From positions 77,284 through 141,283 of the forward strand of contig CBESNA010000004.1 in assembly GCA_965530755.1 (NCBI GenBank): 64,000 nt of DNA, written 5' to 3'. How positions within the stretch are numbered: the first letter of the stretch is position 1; each line of letters opens with the position of its first letter. Both the position numbers and the translations under genes were made by a program. Under the pieces are notes generated by a model. That model was not told where the DNA came from. It did not search any database and was given only the letters and a program-made list of their open reading frames with translations. Of this stretch, positions 24,249 to 33,083 are shown one piece after another. The stretch comes from SZUA-35 sp965530755 (GTDB taxonomy: Bacteria > Actinomycetota > Acidimicrobiia > Acidimicrobiales > SZUA-35).

Positions 24249-25496
24249 GTGCTGCTGGAAGACATCGAAACGTTCGCCACCGTTCCCCCGACGGGGATCG
24301 GCGGTTCGTTCTGGGTGCTCGTGCGAGTCACGACTGATGATGGCGTGACCGGCGTCGGCGAGTGCTACGGCATCCCCTTCTCGGCCGACATCGCCTGTTC
24401 GATGGTGGAGGACACGTTCGAGCGATACATCGCCGGTTGTGCCGCCACGGATGTCGAGACGATGTTTCGCCGCGTCTATTCCGCCGGATTCACCCAACGC
24501 CCAGATCCAACACTCATGAGCGTCTTCAGCGGTATCGAGATCGCGGTCTGGGACATCCTCGGCAAGGCAGCCGGGCAGCCGGTCTACAACCTCCTGGGCG
24601 GGGCATTCCACGATCGGCTCCGCACTTACACGTACCTGTACCCGGAGAGTGCACACCGAGCGCTTGGCGCACCCGCCCCGGCCGATGAAAAGCCCGATCC
24701 CTACCACGATCCCGATGCTGCAGCCGAGCGGGCGGTGCACTACGTCGAGCATGGTTTCACTGCCGTCAAGCAGGATCCCACCGGCCCGTACACGATCCAA
24801 GGCGGCCGAGAGCTCTCGCTGGTGGAGTTGGAGCGAAGTGAGGCGAATGTGCGGGCCATTCGCGAAGCCGTTGGCAACCGAGCGGACATCCTCTTCGGTA
24901 CGCATGGCCAGATGACCACCTCGTCGGCCCGTCGCCTGGCCAAACGGCTGGAACCCTACGACCCGCTCTGGTTCGAAGAACCGTGCCCGCCGGATCAGAT
25001 GGAAGCGCTCGGGCGGGTGGCGGCGGCGACGTCGATTCCGATCGCGACCGGCGAACGATTGACCACGAGAATCGAGTTCCGACAGGCCTTGGATGTCGGC
25101 GTCAGCATTCTCCAGCCTGACGTTGGCCGTTCCGGAGGGATCTGGGAGACGAAGAAGATCGCAGCCATGGCCGAGACCTACAACGCACACATCGCGCCCC
25201 ACATCTATTGCGGCCCGATCGCCCATGCGGCAGCAGCCCACGTCGGATTCAGTTGCCCGAACTTCTTGATATTGGAAACGATCCAGACCGCCTTTCACGA
25301 TGCGGTGGTTCGCGAACCGCTCGTCTGGGAAGACGGCTATGTGCTGCCCCCGACGGCGCCGGGTCTCGGTGTCGAGCTCAACGACGAGGTGATCGCCGCC
25401 CACCCTTACACCGACCACGGCGGTCGCCTGCATCTCGACATGACACAGACGCCGGTCCCCTCGGACAACACTGCCTTGACGGCTCAGCTCGATTGA
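24249..25496 (+). CDS. Mandelate racemase/muconate lactonizing enzyme (enolase superfamily)
   Basis: 415 residues from GTG 24249. The N-terminal capping domain (GVGECYGIPF) is followed by the barrel: a KQDP strand near residue 177, then metal ligands in LFGTHGQM and WFEEPCPPDQ, ATGERLTTRIEF, and LQPDVGRSGGIWETKKIA, with HIAPHIYCGP as the general-acid His. Similar to galactonate/fuconate/rhamnonate-type sugar acid dehydratases; the substrate is not assignable. It stands alone, convergent with the HtrA gene. Confidence 0.87.
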   Translation: MLLEDIETFATVPPTGIGGSFWVLVRVTTDDGVTGVGECYGIPFSADIACSMVEDTFERYIAGCAATDVETMFRRVYSAGFTQRPDPTLMSVFSGIEIAVWDILGKAAGQPVYNLLGGAFHDRLRTYTYLYPESAHRALGAPAPADEKPDPYHDPDAAAERAVHYVEHGFTAVKQDPTGPYTIQGGRELSLVELERSEANVRAIREAVGNRADILFGTHGQMTTSSARRLAKRLEPYDPLWFEEPCPPDQMEALGRVAAATSIPIATGERLTTRIEFRQALDVGVSILQPDVGRSGGIWETKKIAAMAETYNAHIAPHIYCGPIAHAAAAHVGFSCPNFLILETIQTAFHDAVVREPLVWEDGYVLPPTAPGLGVELNDEVIAAHPYTDHGGRLHLDMTQTPVPSDNTALTAQLD

Positions 25497-25509
25497 GGTG
25501 CCGGAGGGC

Positions 25510-26757
25510 TCAGTCGAGCACGGCCGACACGCTCAGCGTCTGACCGCTGCGTACGATCTCGAGCAGGATCTCGCCGCCGGCGAACTTGCTCTGTACGAGT
25601 CCGACGACCTCACCGAAGTTCGTGACCGGCGCTCCGTCGATCGTGAGCACTCGATCGCCGGTCTCGATGCCGGCTCGCTCGGCCGCTCCACCGACGACGA
25701 CCTCACCGAGCACGACACCGACCTCGTTGTCGACCTCGGTCGAGTTCGTGACACCGAGCACCCCTGGTTCGAGGGACGCTCCGCTGGTGATGCGTTCGGC
25801 GACGCTGATGGCCGTGTCGATCGGGACGGCGAAGCCGATCCCGAGGTTTCCGTTGCTGGTGCCGTCCGTGCGGATGGAGGTGTTGATGCCGATCACTTCG
25901 CCCGCCCCATTGGCGAGCGCACCTCCCGAGTTCCCCGGATTGATCGGAGCGTCGGTCTGGATCATGGCATTGAACCCACCTGTCGTGTTCACCACAGGCC
26001 GGTGGAGTGCGGAGACGATGCCGGCGGTGACGGTCTGCGAGAGTTCGAATGGGCTACCGATGGCCACGGCCAGCTGACCGACCGACAAGTCGTCGCTCGA
26101 TCCGATCAAAGCGACGGGGAGATCGGATCCGGGGGCCACGGAGAGGACGGCGATGTCATTACGTTCGTCACTGCCGAGGAGCTCGGCGTCGAGAGTACGA
26201 CCGTCCGAGGTCCGAACCCGGATCTGTTGTGCACCGTCGATGACATGGTGATTGGTGAGGATCAAACCTTCGGCGTAGACAACGCCGGATCCGAGCCCGA
26301 GATCGGTCTCGACCTGGATGACCGACGGCCCGAGGCCCGCTGCAACCGCAGCCACCGGATCGGTCGACTGCGCCTGGGGCACCAAGGTCGGCGCCGCGGT
26401 GTCCTCGCTGAGGCCGCCACTGACCGGAGTCGGCGAGTCGATGGCCACCAGGGGAGCCGACTCGTCGTCGGTGAGGACGGCACCGAGACCGAAGCTACCG
26501 GCGGCGATGCCGGCGCCGGCCAGGAACGCCAACATCGTGCGGGCCCGGCGCCGCGGTTTGGATGCAGAAGGTCGTGACCCCGACGCAGCAGCGGTGGGCG
26601 GTGCCGTTGCTGGTCGGGGCCCGCTCTCGCCAGCGGCGGAGAGACCCGGGCGGGGGTCGGCTGGCGGGGCGATCGGGGGACTCTGAGGTAGGCCGAAAGC
26701 TGGAGGGGTGGTGGCCTGCGAGGCCATGGGCAGTGGTTCGCTTGATCCTTCGTGCAT
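25510..26757 (-). CDS. HtrA/DegP-like serine protease (S1C) with PDZ domain
   Basis: 415 residues. A cytoplasmic Pro/Ala-rich N-terminus (about 1-70), Arg-rich stop-transfer KPRRRAR and one membrane helix (TMLAFLAGAGIAAGSFGLGAV, about 74-94) precede an extracellular trypsin domain. Triad: His171 (LTNHHVI), Asp201 (NDIAVLS), Ser277 (PGNSGGA). A PDZ domain follows from about residue 320 (EVGVVLGEVVVGGAAERAGI). Membrane-anchored stress or quality-control protease. Start supported by GGAGGA 3 nt before ATG. Divergent from pepF. Confidence 0.92.
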   Translation of the reverse strand: MHEGSSEPLPMASQATTPPAFGLPQSPPIAPPADPRPGLSAAGESGPRPATAPPTAAASGSRPSASKPRRRARTMLAFLAGAGIAAGSFGLGAVLTDDESAPLVAIDSPTPVSGGLSEDTAAPTLVPQAQSTDPVAAVAAGLGPSVIQVETDLGLGSGVVYAEGLILTNHHVIDGAQQIRVRTSDGRTLDAELLGSDERNDIAVLSVAPGSDLPVALIGSSDDLSVGQLAVAIGSPFELSQTVTAGIVSALHRPVVNTTGGFNAMIQTDAPINPGNSGGALANGAGEVIGINTSIRTDGTSNGNLGIGFAVPIDTAISVAERITSGASLEPGVLGVTNSTEVDNEVGVVLGEVVVGGAAERAGIETGDRVLTIDGAPVTNFGEVVGLVQSKFAGGEILLEIVRSGQTLSVSAVLD

Positions 26758-26854
26758 GCTTCCTCCGAGTCGAGGAGTACATGGTGAACGAACGGTCGAA
26801 AAGGCGTTGTAAAGAAGACTCGCATAAAGTTCGCTGCCGTCGAGCGCACCGTCC

Positions 26855-26860
26855 TACGAT
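26855..26860 (+). promoter_or_regulatory. -10 element for pepF
   Basis: TACGAT, 6 nt before the ATG at 26867. Confidence 0.5.
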
Positions 26861-26866
26861 CGACGG

Positions 26867-28684
26867 ATGAACTCATCTGCCGGCGAAACATTGCCCCGTT
26901 GGAGCGTCGCTGACGTCCACCCGTCGCTCGATTCGCGCAGCTTCAAAGCAGCGCAAGAGCAGCTCCACGCAGACGTCGATCGCCTCATCGCCACGTACGA
27001 CGAACTCGAGATCCGCCGAACCGAGCCACGACCGGTCACGGCGTCTGACGGGGAAGCAGCCGACCGGGTCCTGGCGCAACACAACGCCGTGCTCGCGACG
27101 CTCGAGGAGCTCGAGGCATACGTGTATTCTTACCTCGCGACCGACACCAGGAACCAGCCCGCCCAGGCCATCATGGGCTCCATCGAGGACCTCGCAGCGA
27201 AAGCCTCACCGCTCGTCGCCCGACTTGCCGAATGGGTGTCATCGCTCGGTGTCAACGAGCTCGTTTCTGTCAGTCCCGAGGCCGCCGAGCATCGAGGCCC
27301 CCTCCTGCGCCTCGCGGCCCGCACCGCACACCAGATGAACGAGGCCGAGGAAGGGCTCTACGCCGAACTCTCGACCACGGGGCCCGGAGCTTGGGATCGG
27401 CTGCACACCGATCTCACGTCGCAGCTCAGGGCCACGATCGACGGCGAGTCGCTTCCGATCAACGCGGTGCGGGGCATGGCAACAGCGCCTGACGAGGCCG
27501 CGAGACAGGCCGGCTACGAGGCAGAGGTCGTCGCATGGGCATCCATCGCGACGCCCATTTCATCAGCGCTGAACGCCATCAAGGGGGACGCCAACACCGT
27601 CAATCGGCGACGCGCATGGCCCAGTCCGCTCGATGCGTCGCTCTACGCCAACAGCGTCAGCCGGAAGACCTACGACGCCCTGACCGCCGCGGTTGACGCC
27701 GCTCTGCCGGACTTTCGTCGCTGGCTGCGAATCAAGGCCGAGATGCACGAGCCCCGCGAGGGCGGCGGGCTCGCCTGGTGGAACATGATCGCGCCACTGC
27801 CGGGGGTCGACAGCGAGCTCTCGTGGTCCGATGGCATCGAGATCGTCGACCAGGCGTTCAGCTCGTACGGCGGTCCCCTCGGTGGCCTGGTCCGTCGAGC
27901 ACTCGACGAGCGATGGATCGATGCACCCCCGGCCGACGGCAAGGTCGGTGGCGCCTTCTGCATGCCGTTCGTCGGTGATCGTTCGCTCGTGTTGCTCAAC
28001 TGGTCCGGTTCGATCGATGCTGCGCAGACCACGGCCCATGAGCTCGGCCACGCCTACCACAACGTGGCCCTGGCCGGTCGCACGCCGCTCCAGCGCAGGC
28101 TCCCGATGGCGTTGGCCGAAACGGCGAGCATCTTCTGCGAGACGCTCACCGTCGACCACGGTCTCCAAACCCTCGATGGGCTCGACCGCCTTGCGCTGCT
28201 CGACGCCGATCTTGCGGGAGCCAATCAGGTCGTCGTCGACATCCGCTCGCGAATCCTGTTCGAGACCGAGGTCTTCGCCCGCAGGCAGAGCCGCCTGCTC
28301 GGAGCGAGCGAGCTGTGCGAGATCATGGGCCAGGCGCAGCTCGACGCATTCGGCGACGGCATCGATCAATCCACAGCCCATCCGTGGATGTGGCTGTTGA
28401 AGGGCCACTACTACGGCGCCCACTTCTACAACTGGCCATACACCTTCGGACACCTCTTCGGTCTCGGATTGTTCGCGAAGTACCGCGAGGATGCAGACGT
28501 GTTCCGCGTGAAGTACGACGATCTGCTTTCTCGGGTGGGAATGGACTCAGCGGAGGATCTCGGGGCCGCGTTCGATCTCGACATCACCGATACGACGTTC
28601 TGGACTGCCAGCCTCGATGTCATTCGGAGCCGAATCGATGCCTACGAAACGCTGGCGGCAGAGCTTGGCCTCATCCAACGCTGA
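26867..28684 (+). CDS. pepF: Oligoendopeptidase F (M3 metallopeptidase)
   Basis: 605 residues, the usual size. Zinc motif HELGH at 391-395 with the third ligand Glu418 in ALAETASIF. Helical N-terminal half (HADVDRLIATYDELEI and on) forms the channel lid of M3 peptidases; no signal peptide, so cytosolic, degrading short peptides. TACGAT lies 6 nt before the ATG, a leaderless arrangement. Stop lies 6 nt from the stop of the convergent DUF4214 gene. PepF rather than thimet/Dcp based on the spacing and overall length. Confidence 0.92.
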   Translation: MNSSAGETLPRWSVADVHPSLDSRSFKAAQEQLHADVDRLIATYDELEIRRTEPRPVTASDGEAADRVLAQHNAVLATLEELEAYVYSYLATDTRNQPAQAIMGSIEDLAAKASPLVARLAEWVSSLGVNELVSVSPEAAEHRGPLLRLAARTAHQMNEAEEGLYAELSTTGPGAWDRLHTDLTSQLRATIDGESLPINAVRGMATAPDEAARQAGYEAEVVAWASIATPISSALNAIKGDANTVNRRRAWPSPLDASLYANSVSRKTYDALTAAVDAALPDFRRWLRIKAEMHEPREGGGLAWWNMIAPLPGVDSELSWSDGIEIVDQAFSSYGGPLGGLVRRALDERWIDAPPADGKVGGAFCMPFVGDRSLVLLNWSGSIDAAQTTAHELGHAYHNVALAGRTPLQRRLPMALAETASIFCETLTVDHGLQTLDGLDRLALLDADLAGANQVVVDIRSRILFETEVFARRQSRLLGASELCEIMGQAQLDAFGDGIDQSTAHPWMWLLKGHYYGAHFYNWPYTFGHLFGLGLFAKYREDADVFRVKYDDLLSRVGMDSAEDLGAAFDLDITDTTFWTASLDVIRSRIDAYETLAAELGLIQR

Positions 28685-28690
28685 AGCTGA

Positions 28691-29818
28691 TCAGCATCCT
28701 CCACCGGCGCTCGGGCGATCCGGGATCGACGTGTCCACGACCTCGACGTGCACGTGAGGCCAGGCCGGGCTCCCGGTGAAGCCGTCGATCTGCGATCGGA
28801 AGGGCAGCTGATTGGGGTGGTCGGCGATGACGGTGACGCCGGCCTCGACCCGGTCACCCGTGCGGACGTGGAGGCCCAGGATGTGGAGGACCTTCACCTC
28901 GATTCCGGGGTGGCCGTCCGGCTCGATCACCAGGTAGTCGTCTGCGTATCGGCAGTAGAGGACGTACCCACCACCGCGAACGACGGTGCCTGTCACCGGC
29001 GCCCGCACCTCGACGAGCGGATGGGCGGCGATGTCGGCTGCGCCGCGCCTATTGGTGTCCCGGTTGCGAGATGACATCGTGAACGACGAGGCCGCTCCGT
29101 GTGCGGTGACGATGCCCTGAGCTCCGTCGTGATTCGACTGATGGAACCCGATCAGCTCGACCGCCGCCGACGGCTGGCGAAGCTCGATGTCGCCGACCGT
29201 CCCGAACACTGGCCAGGCGGTGATGGCGAATGCCCGTGGCTGTCCACCCTCGACCGGTCCCAGATCGCGGCAGGACCGGATCGGCACACCGTCAGAGGGA
29301 AGTGGGCGGCTCTCGACGAACTCGTCCGAATAGGAGAAGTGGACCATGAGCTCGGGCCGCGAGAGATCGTCGGCGAGGCGCCCGATCCAGTACCGGCGGC
29401 CAGCTGCATCCGGAGCGCGATCGAGGGTGTTTCGGTACACGCGATCGACGAAGTCGGCATCGTCGAGGGCTCCATATGTGTCGACGAACTCCGAACTCGC
29501 GTTGAAATGTTCCGCGATGCGCTGGATCGACTGGCAGCGCTCGTACTGATCGAGCCAGAAGAGAGCGCCGCCGGCATCGGGTCGGCGGTCGAAGAAGGTC
29601 CAGTACAGTCGCAGCACCCGGGCGTGCCCATCATGCAACTCGTCGATCGCAGCGACGTCGTCGAACGTCATGGTCTGACGCTCGTCCTGGGCCGCTGCGG
29701 GCGTCGTTTGCGTTGCGCCGATCAGGAGCAGCGCCGAAAGGGCGATGAGGGCCACTCGCAACAGATGAGGTCGTCGCTCGAGGGGTCGTCGCGTGACGGG
29801 CAGAGGTCTGAGGAGCAC
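28691..29818 (-). CDS. Secreted DUF4214 protein with a degenerate M23 (LytM-like) domain
   Basis: 375 residues from GTG 29818. An N-terminal hydrophobic signal (LRVALIALSALLLIGATQTT, then AAAQ) leads to two DUF4214 units (RLYWTFFDRRPDAGGALFWL and VYRNTLDRAPDAAGRRYWI). The C-terminal third resembles an M23 peptidase: an NRRGAADIAAHPLVEV segment, GTVVRGGGYVLY, and WPHVHVEV with the HxH. The first zinc His (HxxxD) is Arg, so it is probably non-catalytic and may bind cell wall as in LytM-like activators. Exported. Confidence 0.78.
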   Translation of the reverse strand: MLLRPLPVTRRPLERRPHLLRVALIALSALLLIGATQTTPAAAQDERQTMTFDDVAAIDELHDGHARVLRLYWTFFDRRPDAGGALFWLDQYERCQSIQRIAEHFNASSEFVDTYGALDDADFVDRVYRNTLDRAPDAAGRRYWIGRLADDLSRPELMVHFSYSDEFVESRPLPSDGVPIRSCRDLGPVEGGQPRAFAITAWPVFGTVGDIELRQPSAAVELIGFHQSNHDGAQGIVTAHGAASSFTMSSRNRDTNRRGAADIAAHPLVEVRAPVTGTVVRGGGYVLYCRYADDYLVIEPDGHPGIEVKVLHILGLHVRTGDRVEAGVTVIADHPNQLPFRSQIDGFTGSPAWPHVHVEVVDTSIPDRPSAGGGC

Positions 29819-29847
29819 CGGGAGAGTGTGCCACGCCCCAGCTCGAG

Positions 29848-30135
29848 CTAGGAAGTGGTCACTGACACCGCGGGATAGAAGGCGACGTGATCCTTGATCT
29901 CGGCCGCAGCCTCTTTCGGTTCCCGGTAGGTCCAGGCGGCGTTGTCGGCGGTCTCGGCGTCAACCGAGATCGTGTAGTACGACGCGGTGCCCTTCCATGG
30001 GCAATCGGTGGTCCGGTCGGTTTTCGTGAGGTGGTCCCACACGACGGACGCTGCAGGAAAGTAGTGGTTGCCCTCGACGACGACGGTGTCGTCTGATTGA
30101 GCGATGACGGTGCCTTGGAACGTTGCTGTGGTCAT
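29848..30135 (-). CDS. DUF427 protein
   Basis: 95 residues. NHYFPAASVVWDHLTKTDR and CPWKGTASYYTI are the two landmarks of DUF427, a small beta-fold domain of unknown biochemical function. ATG at 30133-30135 is chosen because the longer open frame upstream is Arg-rich and without similarity. Single-domain form; it sits 77 nt downstream of the lipoprotein gene on the same strand. No function is assigned. Confidence 0.85.
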   Translation of the reverse strand: MTTATFQGTVIAQSDDTVVVEGNHYFPAASVVWDHLTKTDRTTDCPWKGTASYYTISVDAETADNAAWTYREPKEAAAEIKDHVAFYPAVSVTTS

Positions 30136-30212
30136 GGACGATCGAACACTCGCCCTCGAATGGGCATTCCACGACTCCGTCTCCAGCGAACCTCGACGTG
30201 CTCGCACATCGG

Positions 30213-30806
30213 TCAGGGGACGTACTGCTCGCAGAGCTCGACGACGACGCCATCGGTGAGGGTGGCCCACCAGATGGTGCTGGAGAATCCTTCGACGAGA
30301 TAGTCGGGCAGCTCTGCGAGGGTGCCAACGGAGACATCGGCCGACCCGTCGACACTCAGCCTGACCAGACGCACCACAGCGTCGTCTGTGACGCTCACCT
30401 CACGCAGCTGTGGGTTCTCGTTCAGGACGTAGTAGTCGTTCGGCGGTCCCTGGTCGTCGCCGGTGTCGGCCTCGTAGGCATCGGCGGCGTCCTGCCCGAT
30501 GAGCCACTGCACGACGTCGACCGATGCGGTCTTCTCGACGCCATCGAACGACTCGATCGTGACAGCGAAGGTGCCATCGTCGCTGAAATCGGCGGAACTC
30601 GAACCAGTCGGGAGATTCGGGCAGGCGCCGAGCGGTCCGTCCATCACGCCGGTCGTCGGCTCGGCGGTCGTTTGTGCCACGGACGTGGACGTCACTGATC
30701 CGGCGCTGTCGTCCCCACCGCTCGAACAGCCTGCACTGACCAGGAGCACGGCAAGTGCTGGCCCGAGCAAGCGACGGCACTTCGGGCAGACGATTTGCCT
30801 CGACAT
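30213..30806 (-). CDS. Probable secreted lipoprotein
   Basis: 197 residues. MSRQIVCPKCRRLLGPALAV continues into LLVSAGC, a lipobox with the lipidated Cys near residue 27, followed by a Ser/Thr/Gly-rich linker. The remainder is acidic and without a recognised family. TAGCAT lies 6 nt before the ATG. Note CPKCRR in the first ten residues, unusual ahead of a signal peptide. Function unknown; envelope location inferred from the lipobox. Confidence 0.75.
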   Translation of the reverse strand: MSRQIVCPKCRRLLGPALAVLLVSAGCSSGGDDSAGSVTSTSVAQTTAEPTTGVMDGPLGACPNLPTGSSSADFSDDGTFAVTIESFDGVEKTASVDVVQWLIGQDAADAYEADTGDDQGPPNDYYVLNENPQLREVSVTDDAVVRLVRLSVDGSADVSVGTLAELPDYLVEGFSSTIWWATLTDGVVVELCEQYVP

Positions 30807-30812
30807 GACGGG

Positions 30813-30818
30813 ATGCTA
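30813..30818 (-). promoter_or_regulatory. -10 element for the lipoprotein gene
   Basis: TAGCAT on the minus strand, 6 nt before the ATG. Confidence 0.45.
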
Positions 30819-30850
30819 GACCTGCGGGAGCCCGGCGTTACGTCACCAGT

Positions 30851-31258
30851 TCAGCTCTGCTGGACGAACTCGACCCAGTTCCCGTCAGGATCCTCGATCA
30901 TGCCGATCGACACCCCTGGACGGATCTCGGATTCCGGCACCGTGATCGTGATGCCGGCCGCAGCGCATGCTGCGAGCATCTCGCCCAGGTTGGTCACCTG
31001 CATCGTGAAATAGCGAATGCCCGTGGCACCGACGATGCCGCCGTGCGGGCCCGTGGGTGGGTCGGTGTTCAACTTCACGAGTTTGATCATGCTGTCCCCG
31101 CACATCAGGCGATGCATCGTCCCACCACCACCGATGGGCATCGGCGTGTCGGCGACGTGTTCGAAGCCGAGAAGGTCCCGGTAGAAGGCCAACGCCTTCT
31201 CACTGTCGGTGATCACGATGCCGAGATCGATGGACGGCTTGGCCAGTTGGACTCCCAT
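30851..31258 (-). CDS. VOC/glyoxalase-fold protein
   Basis: 135 residues. A start with DLGIVITDSEKALAFYRDLLGFEHV and an end in IGMIEDPDGNWVEFVQ are the standard VOC half-domain features: helix plus metal-ligand Glu (VEFV). The usual first ligand position is LGIVITD, without His, so metal binding is not certain. Could be a glyoxalase, dioxygenase or resistance protein. TAGGTT stands 7 nt before the ATG. Downstream of the ABC exporter pair on the same strand. Confidence 0.83.
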   Translation of the reverse strand: MGVQLAKPSIDLGIVITDSEKALAFYRDLLGFEHVADTPMPIGGGGTMHRLMCGDSMIKLVKLNTDPPTGPHGGIVGATGIRYFTMQVTNLGEMLAACAAAGITITVPESEIRPGVSIGMIEDPDGNWVEFVQQS

Positions 31259-31268
31259 GGACGGGAAC

Positions 31269-33083
31269 CTACTCGGTCCTTTCCGGTGCAGACGAGCCCA
31301 TGCCGGCGAGGCCCCGCTGCCACGCATCGAAGAGCCCCGCGTACTGTCCGCCACGGGCGACCAGCTGGTCATGGGTGCCGAGCTCGGCCACGCCACCGTC
31401 GGCCACGACGGCGACCCGGTCGCACCGCTGGGACGTCGAGAGCCGATGGGCGATGGCGATGACCGTCCGGTCCCGCATCAGCGACTCCATGGCACCCTCG
31501 ATCACCTTCTCGGTTCCTGGATCGAGGCTCGACGTCGCCTCGTCCAGGACCAGCACTGCTGGATTCATGAGAGCGGCCCGAGCCAATGAGACGATCTGTC
31601 GCTCGCCGGCGGACAGACGGCTCCCGCCCTCGCGAACCTCGGTGTCGAGGCCGTCGGGGAACTGCTCGAGCCAGCGGAGAAGGCCGATCCCCTCCAGAGC
31701 CCGGAGCACCTCAGCCTCGCCCGTTCCTGGTCTGGCAATGGCGATGTTCTGGCCGATCGTGCCCGAGAAGAGGTGACCTTCCTGGGGCACCACCAAGATC
31801 CGCGAACGGAGATCGGCAAGCGACGCATCACGAAGGTCGACGCCGCCATAGGAGACCGTGCCGGCGGTCGGGTCGTAGAAGCGGACCGCCAACTTGGCCA
31901 ACGTGGACTTGCCGGCACCGGTCGGTCCGACGAAGGCGATTCGCTCGCCGTCAGCGATCGTCAGGTCGACCCCCGAAATGACCTCCGGGCCTGAGCCATA
32001 GGAGAACCGCACGCCTTCGAGCACGAGGTCGCCGGAACTGGGGAGTGCAATCGGCGACGCCGGATCAGCGACGTCGACCGGCTCATCGATCAAGCCGAAG
32101 AGTTTGGAAAGCGACGCGGTCGCGGATTGGACGAGGTTGAAGAGCTGGCTGAGCTGTTGCACCGGTTCGAACAGACCCTGGAGCAGCAGGATGAACGCGA
32201 CCACGGTGCCGATCGACAACCGCCCCTCGCTCACGAACCAGCCGCCGACCCCGATCGACACAGCGGTGGTGGCCGTGCCTGCGAACTCGATGATCGGGAG
32301 GTACCAGGCGGCGACCTTCACGGACTTCATGTGTGCCCGGTAGAGATCCTGATTGGTTTCGGCGAACCGATCGGCCTGCACGTCCTCACGGGCGAAGGCC
32401 TGGACGATACGGACACCGCTGATGCCTTCCTGGAGCGCAGACAGGGTCGAACCAATGCCGTCCCGGACATCGAGGTAGGCCCGGTTCGAGTCCCGCTGGA
32501 ACTTGACCGACGCCAATGCGACAACGGGAATCGAAACGAGGCAGATGAGCATCAGTTGCCAGCTGAGCAGGAAGAGCGCCACAGTCGTTCCGATCAGCTG
32601 GAGCGCAGCGGCTGTGAACATCAGCAGACCGAACTGCACCAGCTCGGAGAGCGAATCGATGTCGGAGGTCATCCTCGACACCAGGACACCGGTCTTCTCC
32701 CGGTCGAAGAACGCCATTGACTGCTTCAACAGCCGATCGAAGACCGTTCGGCGCAAATCACGCAGAAAGTGCTCTCCGACGGTGGCCAGCTTCAAAATGG
32801 CTGCCCGGTACAGCACGTACCCGAGTCCAGCGGCCACGAGGTATCCGGCGACGCTCGTGTTCAGGACGAAACGATCACTGGTGCGGATGCCGTCGTCGAT
32901 GGCTCTTCGCACGAGGAACGGCCCAGCGAGAATGGTGGCGGTCCATGCAACGAGAAGCGCAAGCGCAGTGAACGCGCCCCGTCGGTACGGAGCGATCCGT
33001 GCGGCCGTTCGGCGCAGCACTTTGGTGGTCGCGGTGAGATCGAGCTTCTCGCCCTCGTCCACTCCACCCTGGAGCCAACCCAT
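31269..33083 (-). CDS. ABC exporter half-transporter with canonical ATPase residues
   Basis: 604 residues. Six-helix transmembrane domain (residues about 30-320) then the nucleotide-binding domain: Walker A GPTGAGKSTLAKLA, Walker B VLVLDEATSSLD with catalytic Glu, switch His IAHRLST. Its signature motif is LSAGERQ rather than LSGGQ. Its partner overlaps at the first base (33083). Together they form a heterodimer with one full site, made of this Walker B Glu and the partner's LSGGQ. Drug or lipid export is the usual role; the substrate is unknown. Confidence 0.92.
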   Translation of the reverse strand: MGWLQGGVDEGEKLDLTATTKVLRRTAARIAPYRRGAFTALALLVAWTATILAGPFLVRRAIDDGIRTSDRFVLNTSVAGYLVAAGLGYVLYRAAILKLATVGEHFLRDLRRTVFDRLLKQSMAFFDREKTGVLVSRMTSDIDSLSELVQFGLLMFTAAALQLIGTTVALFLLSWQLMLICLVSIPVVALASVKFQRDSNRAYLDVRDGIGSTLSALQEGISGVRIVQAFAREDVQADRFAETNQDLYRAHMKSVKVAAWYLPIIEFAGTATTAVSIGVGGWFVSEGRLSIGTVVAFILLLQGLFEPVQQLSQLFNLVQSATASLSKLFGLIDEPVDVADPASPIALPSSGDLVLEGVRFSYGSGPEVISGVDLTIADGERIAFVGPTGAGKSTLAKLAVRFYDPTAGTVSYGGVDLRDASLADLRSRILVVPQEGHLFSGTIGQNIAIARPGTGEAEVLRALEGIGLLRWLEQFPDGLDTEVREGGSRLSAGERQIVSLARAALMNPAVLVLDEATSSLDPGTEKVIEGAMESLMRDRTVIAIAHRLSTSQRCDRVAVVADGGVAELGTHDQLVARGGQYAGLFDAWQRGLAGMGSSAPERTE

